Source: Halisarca cf. caerulea
Lineage: Eukaryota; Porifera; Demospongiae; Chondrillida; Halisarcidae
DNA length: 64,000 bases
Direction: 5' to 3'
Assembly: GCA_963170055.1 (NCBI GenBank)
Contig: CAUJGJ010000313.1
Span: 2,262,701 to 2,326,700, forward strand
The notes under the pieces: model-generated
The model's input: only the letters and a program-made list of their open reading frames with translations
Databases searched by the model: none
Told to the model about the DNA's origin: nothing
Made by a program: the position numbers and the translations under genes
Shown: positions 11,210-64,000 of the stretch, piece by piece
Numbering within the stretch: position 1 is the first letter of the stretch
Layout of the letters: every line of letters starts with the position of its first letter

Positions 11210-12985
11210 GTTCGGTGGCTGCATTAGGTCATCTTGTCCTCCGTTCCCAAGTTGGTGGTTCTCACAATGAGAAGGAAAATGTTAAATTTAGGTCACCCCA
11301 GCTGTACTTTAGGCAAAGAGCATCATGAAATGTACCTTTATGCAAGACAAATCCTTGTGATAATAGAGGAATGCCATTCAGCCATTGTGAAGATCCTTTC
11401 TCTTGGTTCAATCCTATCGATCGCTGGAGCGTTGGAGATAGGTTATTCTTGAGGGAGTTTGCAAGGCTGGTCTGTTTCAAGCATTTCTTCTGTTCAAGTC
11501 TTGTATGATTTGGTGTTGCTGTGATGGAACATTTTCAGGATATTTTATATATATACCTTGCTTTGCTGTAGGATCAGTAATGATAGGGAGCAGTGATTTC
11601 TTTGGATGCATTGTAGAAGTCCTCTGACTCCTTAACCATGTTGATAACACCCAGACCACCAAGGCGTCTTGGCAAGGAGAGAAGGTCTCTCTCCATTCAT
11701 TAAAAACATGAAATCCTGATAGTGCAGGTAGTATAGATGGTAACGAATGGTTTCCTCCAGGGGGGTGAACAGATCACAGATGTTTGGGATAGTTCTTGCC
11801 AAGTAAGTCCATTTGTGTATCAGACTATGGCACAAAGCTGCGTAGATGGCATGTGGTTGGCTGTCAGACTATGGCACAAAGCTGCGTAGATGGCACGTGG
11901 TTGGCTATGAGCAATCTCAGCTAAAACAAGGATTTCTTTCACCCACCCAGTAACCTTGTCTGAAACATAATATATTATGGTTTTCCACAAAGTGGATGAG
12001 CCCAGAGCTGCTCCCAAAATTAATGGCGATATAGCGTTGAGTGATGATTTACACTTTGGTACCATTGAGGATATCTTTTGCTTCCATGTAGGATTCGTCT
12101 TTTACAATTAGCTAGAATTTTTAAGCATTTACAACATATCCAAAATTAGGACTCATTTATCTCAATAGATCCAACCATTTTCTTGTTTTGTTGATTATGT
12201 CGCTGGCAGCGGCATCATCAACATACCATACTTGACTGACAAGTGCTTCCTTGTCCAAATGCAAAATCAATGACATAATAGCAAGATCATACATGCACAT
12301 TGCAAGAGGGTTACCTTGGACAGTTCCTTCCTCAAAAAGGAGGACCTTGCTGTTGACAAATAGCTCTGCTAGTTGTTCACAATAGCTGGTGCAACAGAGG
12401 GGCATAGATGTACAATGTTTTGCAAGGCAGCCTTATGGTTGAGCTGGTTGAAAGCGTTATTTGAGGGGTCAATTGCAACTAATAGCACTGCATCACATTT
12501 GGAATCAGAAAAGATTTTATTCATTGTATGTATCATGGCCTCACATCCTGCCTGCTGACCAATACAAAGCTGGAGACCCCCAGTGACATGCAAGACCTTA
12601 TCTTTGCTCACTTTCATTATTGCCTTATATTTATGATTCGTCGCAGGACTTCACCAATTCTAATTGGATAAATACCAGGATTTTTATCAAATGCAATGCG
12701 TCTGCAAGCAGTGAAAGGCAGTGAGTGATGATCGAAGGATCCACATACTCAGTGCACGGACTTCGTGCTATTGAGGATAAAGCTTCACATAGGTCCTGTG
12801 AGCATTTTTTGAATGATGAAAGTAAATTTATGTTTCAATGCAGAGGTGTCCAAACCAGAGGGACCAGCTGCTCCACTGACTTTCAAGGCAATCAAGTGAA
12901 TAAGGGATACATTAATTTATCGAAAAGAATCAGATGGGGAAGTGGTGGTGGAGCGATGTTCCCAACCTTGTTCCAATGTTTCTTT
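11210..12985 (-). pseudogene. REL-type LINE, RT part (outer copy, second family)
   Basis: Minus-strand frames, from right to left: ALKVSGAAGPSGLDTSALKH (about 12890), AFDKNPGI..PIRIGEVLRRII (about 12660), GGLQLCIGQQAGCEA (about 12570), VAIDPSNNAFNQLNHKAAL (RT motif A, about 12460), EEGTVQGNPLAMCMY (motif B, about 12310), VWYVDDAAAS (motif C, about 12220), then KWTYLARTIPN and SSQWLNGIPL..LHKGTFHDAL (about 11350). This order is diagnostic of a second family of RT-plus-endonuclease LINE, distinct from copy A (which has YLDD). The 3' endonuclease part resumes at 8730-8150. Multiple stops and a 44-bp duplication are present. Confidence 0.82.
11821..11908. repeat. 44-bp tandem duplication in LINE
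   Basis: The unit starting CAGACTATGGCACAAAGCTG recurs 44 bp later with two substitutions. It duplicates codons of the outer LINE and shifts its frame (44 is not a multiple of 3), so it arose after or at loss of function. Confidence 0.9.
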
Positions 12986-13045
12986 GACGATTGACAATTT
13001 TCATCTCTGCATCATTTTTTCCATTTTAAATGGGATTCATATGGT
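12975..13045. repeat. Dispersed repeat, paired with 44925-45010
   Basis: GATTGACAATTTTCATC..CATTTTTTCCATTTT occurs here and, slightly diverged, at about 44930-44980. The family is unknown. Confidence 0.5.
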
Positions 13046-13118
13046 TATATATATACATATATACATACATACATACATATATATATACATATATACGTAT
13101 ATTTATGCAAGTTACATC

Positions 13119-13174
<56 letters not shown>

Positions 13175-13175
13175 G
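13040..13175. repeat. (TA)n microsatellite
   Basis: Imperfect (ATAC)/(TA) repeats lead into a pure (TA)n tract at about 13120-13172. Confidence 0.95.
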
Positions 13176-13177
13176 TG

Positions 13178-13615
13178 CAAGTTAGGCCAGGCAAAGTTAA
13201 TTCCCAGTTTATCGTTTCTGCCCACATGTGATTTGGCTTGTGCCTGATTATTTTCATTATTCATTATTTGTGGTTATGTGATCATAGATGAGCCTAGCCA
13301 TTACTACCCTACATATTGTTTTCATTAATTTGTGTGTAAAATGTGATTTCAGTATGCTGTGTAGTTATGCACGTATTAGTCTTAGAACTAATAATATAAT
13401 GATATACTGTAATACATTTGTTTCTTTACATAGTTTGTAGTATTACAATGATCAAGGAGTACGAATACATATGTATAAATAGTAACATGCATTTCAATAA
13501 TAACTTGCATTTCATTTAAGTGCATTTCAATATAAATGAATAATGAAAAATGACCTCCCTCCCTCATGCTTTAATTTAGAAGGCTTGACGATAAACTGGG
13601 AATCAATTTTGCCTG
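13178..13615. mobile_element. Foldback/MITE with 35-bp TIRs
   Basis: GGCCAGGCAAAGTTAATTCC near 13183 has its inverted partner at 13578-13613 (GGAATCAATTTTGCCTGGCC). About 31 of 35 positions match. The interior is AT-rich and non-coding. Confidence 0.7.
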
Positions 13616-13859
13616 GCCTTACATAGTTGAATTCCAGGCTTTGGCCATTCTGTAACTGAATCCTTCATTCTGTAGCCTGATCTAATAGCCCACAATGTGA
13701 GGTGGCCTCTAGTAACACTATGTGTGGCATAGGAGTGGGTTGATACTATAGGCTCTGCTGGTAGTCTAAATATGAGGGTGGTCCAGGAATATCTCCTGAG
13801 TTTGGCTGAATCACTTATTTGCATAATTTGATTTCCTCTCCTTGATTTATCAGTGATTT

Positions 13860-14295
13860 CCATTGTAGAGTATTGAGGGCTTCAGAGGCTAACGACATCC
13901 TAGATCTCCTAAGAATTATGTGGATTGCATAGTTCTACCATCACTGGAGGCATTTGGAATTGGTATACAGCTGCAAACAAACCAAGCTAAATTACAATAA
14001 TCAAAACTGGATTGGATGTAAGCATGGTTAGGTAAAAGCCAAGAAAGTCTACGCATCAGACAAAGTTTGTTTGAAACACCTTTAACTATGTGGTTTATAT
14101 GAGGACTCCAGGGTAGATGTTCATCAATAATAACACCCAGTATAGTTTGAAAGTGCTAACTTGCTCGATGCAACAATCATCAAATGGAGGTGGATGTGAT
14201 CTTTGTGGATGGATAAACATACATTTTGTTTAGGACAAATTAAGTTTCTGTCCATTACTTCTCATCTATGAGTTGACTAATGACAAGGCAGACTT
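13860..14295 (-). pseudogene. Jockey/CR1-like LINE 3' RT fragment
   Basis: The minus-strand reading gives KLNLS-TKCMFIHPQ (about 14240), then LGVIIDEHLPWSPHINHIV (about 14125) and SFDYCNLAWF (about 13990). These correspond to the post-catalytic RT segment shared by Jockey/CR1/L2 LINEs (LN..KT..M, LGV.ID..L.W..HI, FDYC...W). A frameshift separates the first part from the rest. It is a 5'-truncated relic. Confidence 0.75.
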
Positions 14296-14477
14296 CAGAG
14301 CCTCTGTTTACACCACTCTGATGAACAGCTTCCAATCTCTATGCGAACACTAGTACTCTTGTAGTTGTAACCAGTCCACATTCTTATATCATATATACCT
14401 ACCTAACATCATACCCGGCTTATGCTATTGTTAATTTTTCACATGTCTTGCCAAGCCCATATCACTCATGGTAGCTT

Positions 14478-14760
14478 GTGTTCCGGCCCTTTTTCTTCTT
14501 CTTTTCATGCACATTCTTGTTAAAAAAGTATAAAATGATGTTCAGTGAGTCAGAGCCGAGCATAGATAGTCTCGATGCACGATCAGAAGTCGAGTCTCTC
14601 GCCACACGACTCCGGAAGTTGACTGGCTACGTTAGCATTCGCATAAAATGGCTTCTAGCTGAACTGGACGTTTTATCCCATAATATATCCAAGTGTGACT
14701 CTTTTGCGTTATTTTATTGGTATTACTACTAGTTTTCAAACTTATTCTATTCTTCAGGAA
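14478..14760 (+). promoter_or_regulatory. Candidate 5' leader/promoter region of VPS50
   Basis: This stretch is locally richer in CpG than its surroundings (for example TCGAGTCTCTCGCCACACGA at about 14590) and has an open frame that could be an upstream ORF (SEPSIDSLDARSEVESLATR). It ends in a pyrimidine-rich TTCTTCAG acceptor 5 bases before the candidate VPS50 start codon. I infer a 5'UTR exon plus intron. A separate small protein cannot be excluded. Confidence 0.35.
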
Positions 14761-14762
14761 TA

Positions 14763-63963
<49,201 letters not shown>

Positions 63964-64000
63964 GTATGTACATTTGTCTAAATATTATATGATGTACTAG

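Overview
The window is animal nuclear DNA. It is AT-rich with phase-consistent GT-AG introns, long (TA)n, (GT)n and (GA)n microsatellites, and a dense, nested load of eukaryotic transposons. The mix (LINEs ending in a restriction-like endonuclease, a Penelope-like element, pogo and Tc1 transposases, a Helitron remnant, many TA-flanked MITEs and foldback elements) fits an early-branching marine invertebrate. A sponge is my best guess, but that is inference.

Two host genes are supported. The main one is the orthologue of VPS50/syndetin (CCDC132), a subunit of the EARP endosomal recycling tether. It runs on the + strand from a candidate first coding exon at 14763 past the right edge, with small exons in three clusters: 22866-28034, 43984-45222 and 60201-63963. 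Two introns of about 15-16 kb (28035-43983 and 45223-60200) plus the 5' introns hold most of the mobile DNA. The second gene is on the - strand (exons 6476-6416, 6310-6168 and 2393-2253). It begins with a signal peptide and I cannot name it.

Layout. 1-6.5 kb: the minus-strand gene with a LINE endonuclease fragment, a tRNA-derived SINE and GA/GT microsatellites in its intron. 6.5-14.5 kb: intergenic, built from LINE pieces, including one LINE inserted inside the endonuclease region of another. 14.5-28 kb: 5' part of VPS50 with a Tc1 transposase, two REL-type LINE copies and a pogo transposase carrying a PHD finger. 28-44 kb: large intron with a fourth REL-LINE copy, a Jockey/CR1-like LINE, a foldback element with 14-bp target duplications, a Penelope-like element and hairpin elements. 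44-45 kb: exon cluster. 45-60 kb: large intron with about a dozen MITEs (nested and inverted pairs), two more REL-LINE copies on the - strand, and a Helitron helicase tail. 60-64 kb: compact VPS50 exons.

All mobile-element genes here look dead (frameshifts, stops, deletions). The most interesting signals are: REL-LINE copies abutting (TA)n tracts; hammerhead-ribozyme-like cores in Penelope-type repeats; small foldback elements with shared stems and GC-rich loops; a near-perfect 67-nt intronic hairpin; and an inverted MITE pair. No CRISPR array, rRNA gene or prokaryotic system was seen.
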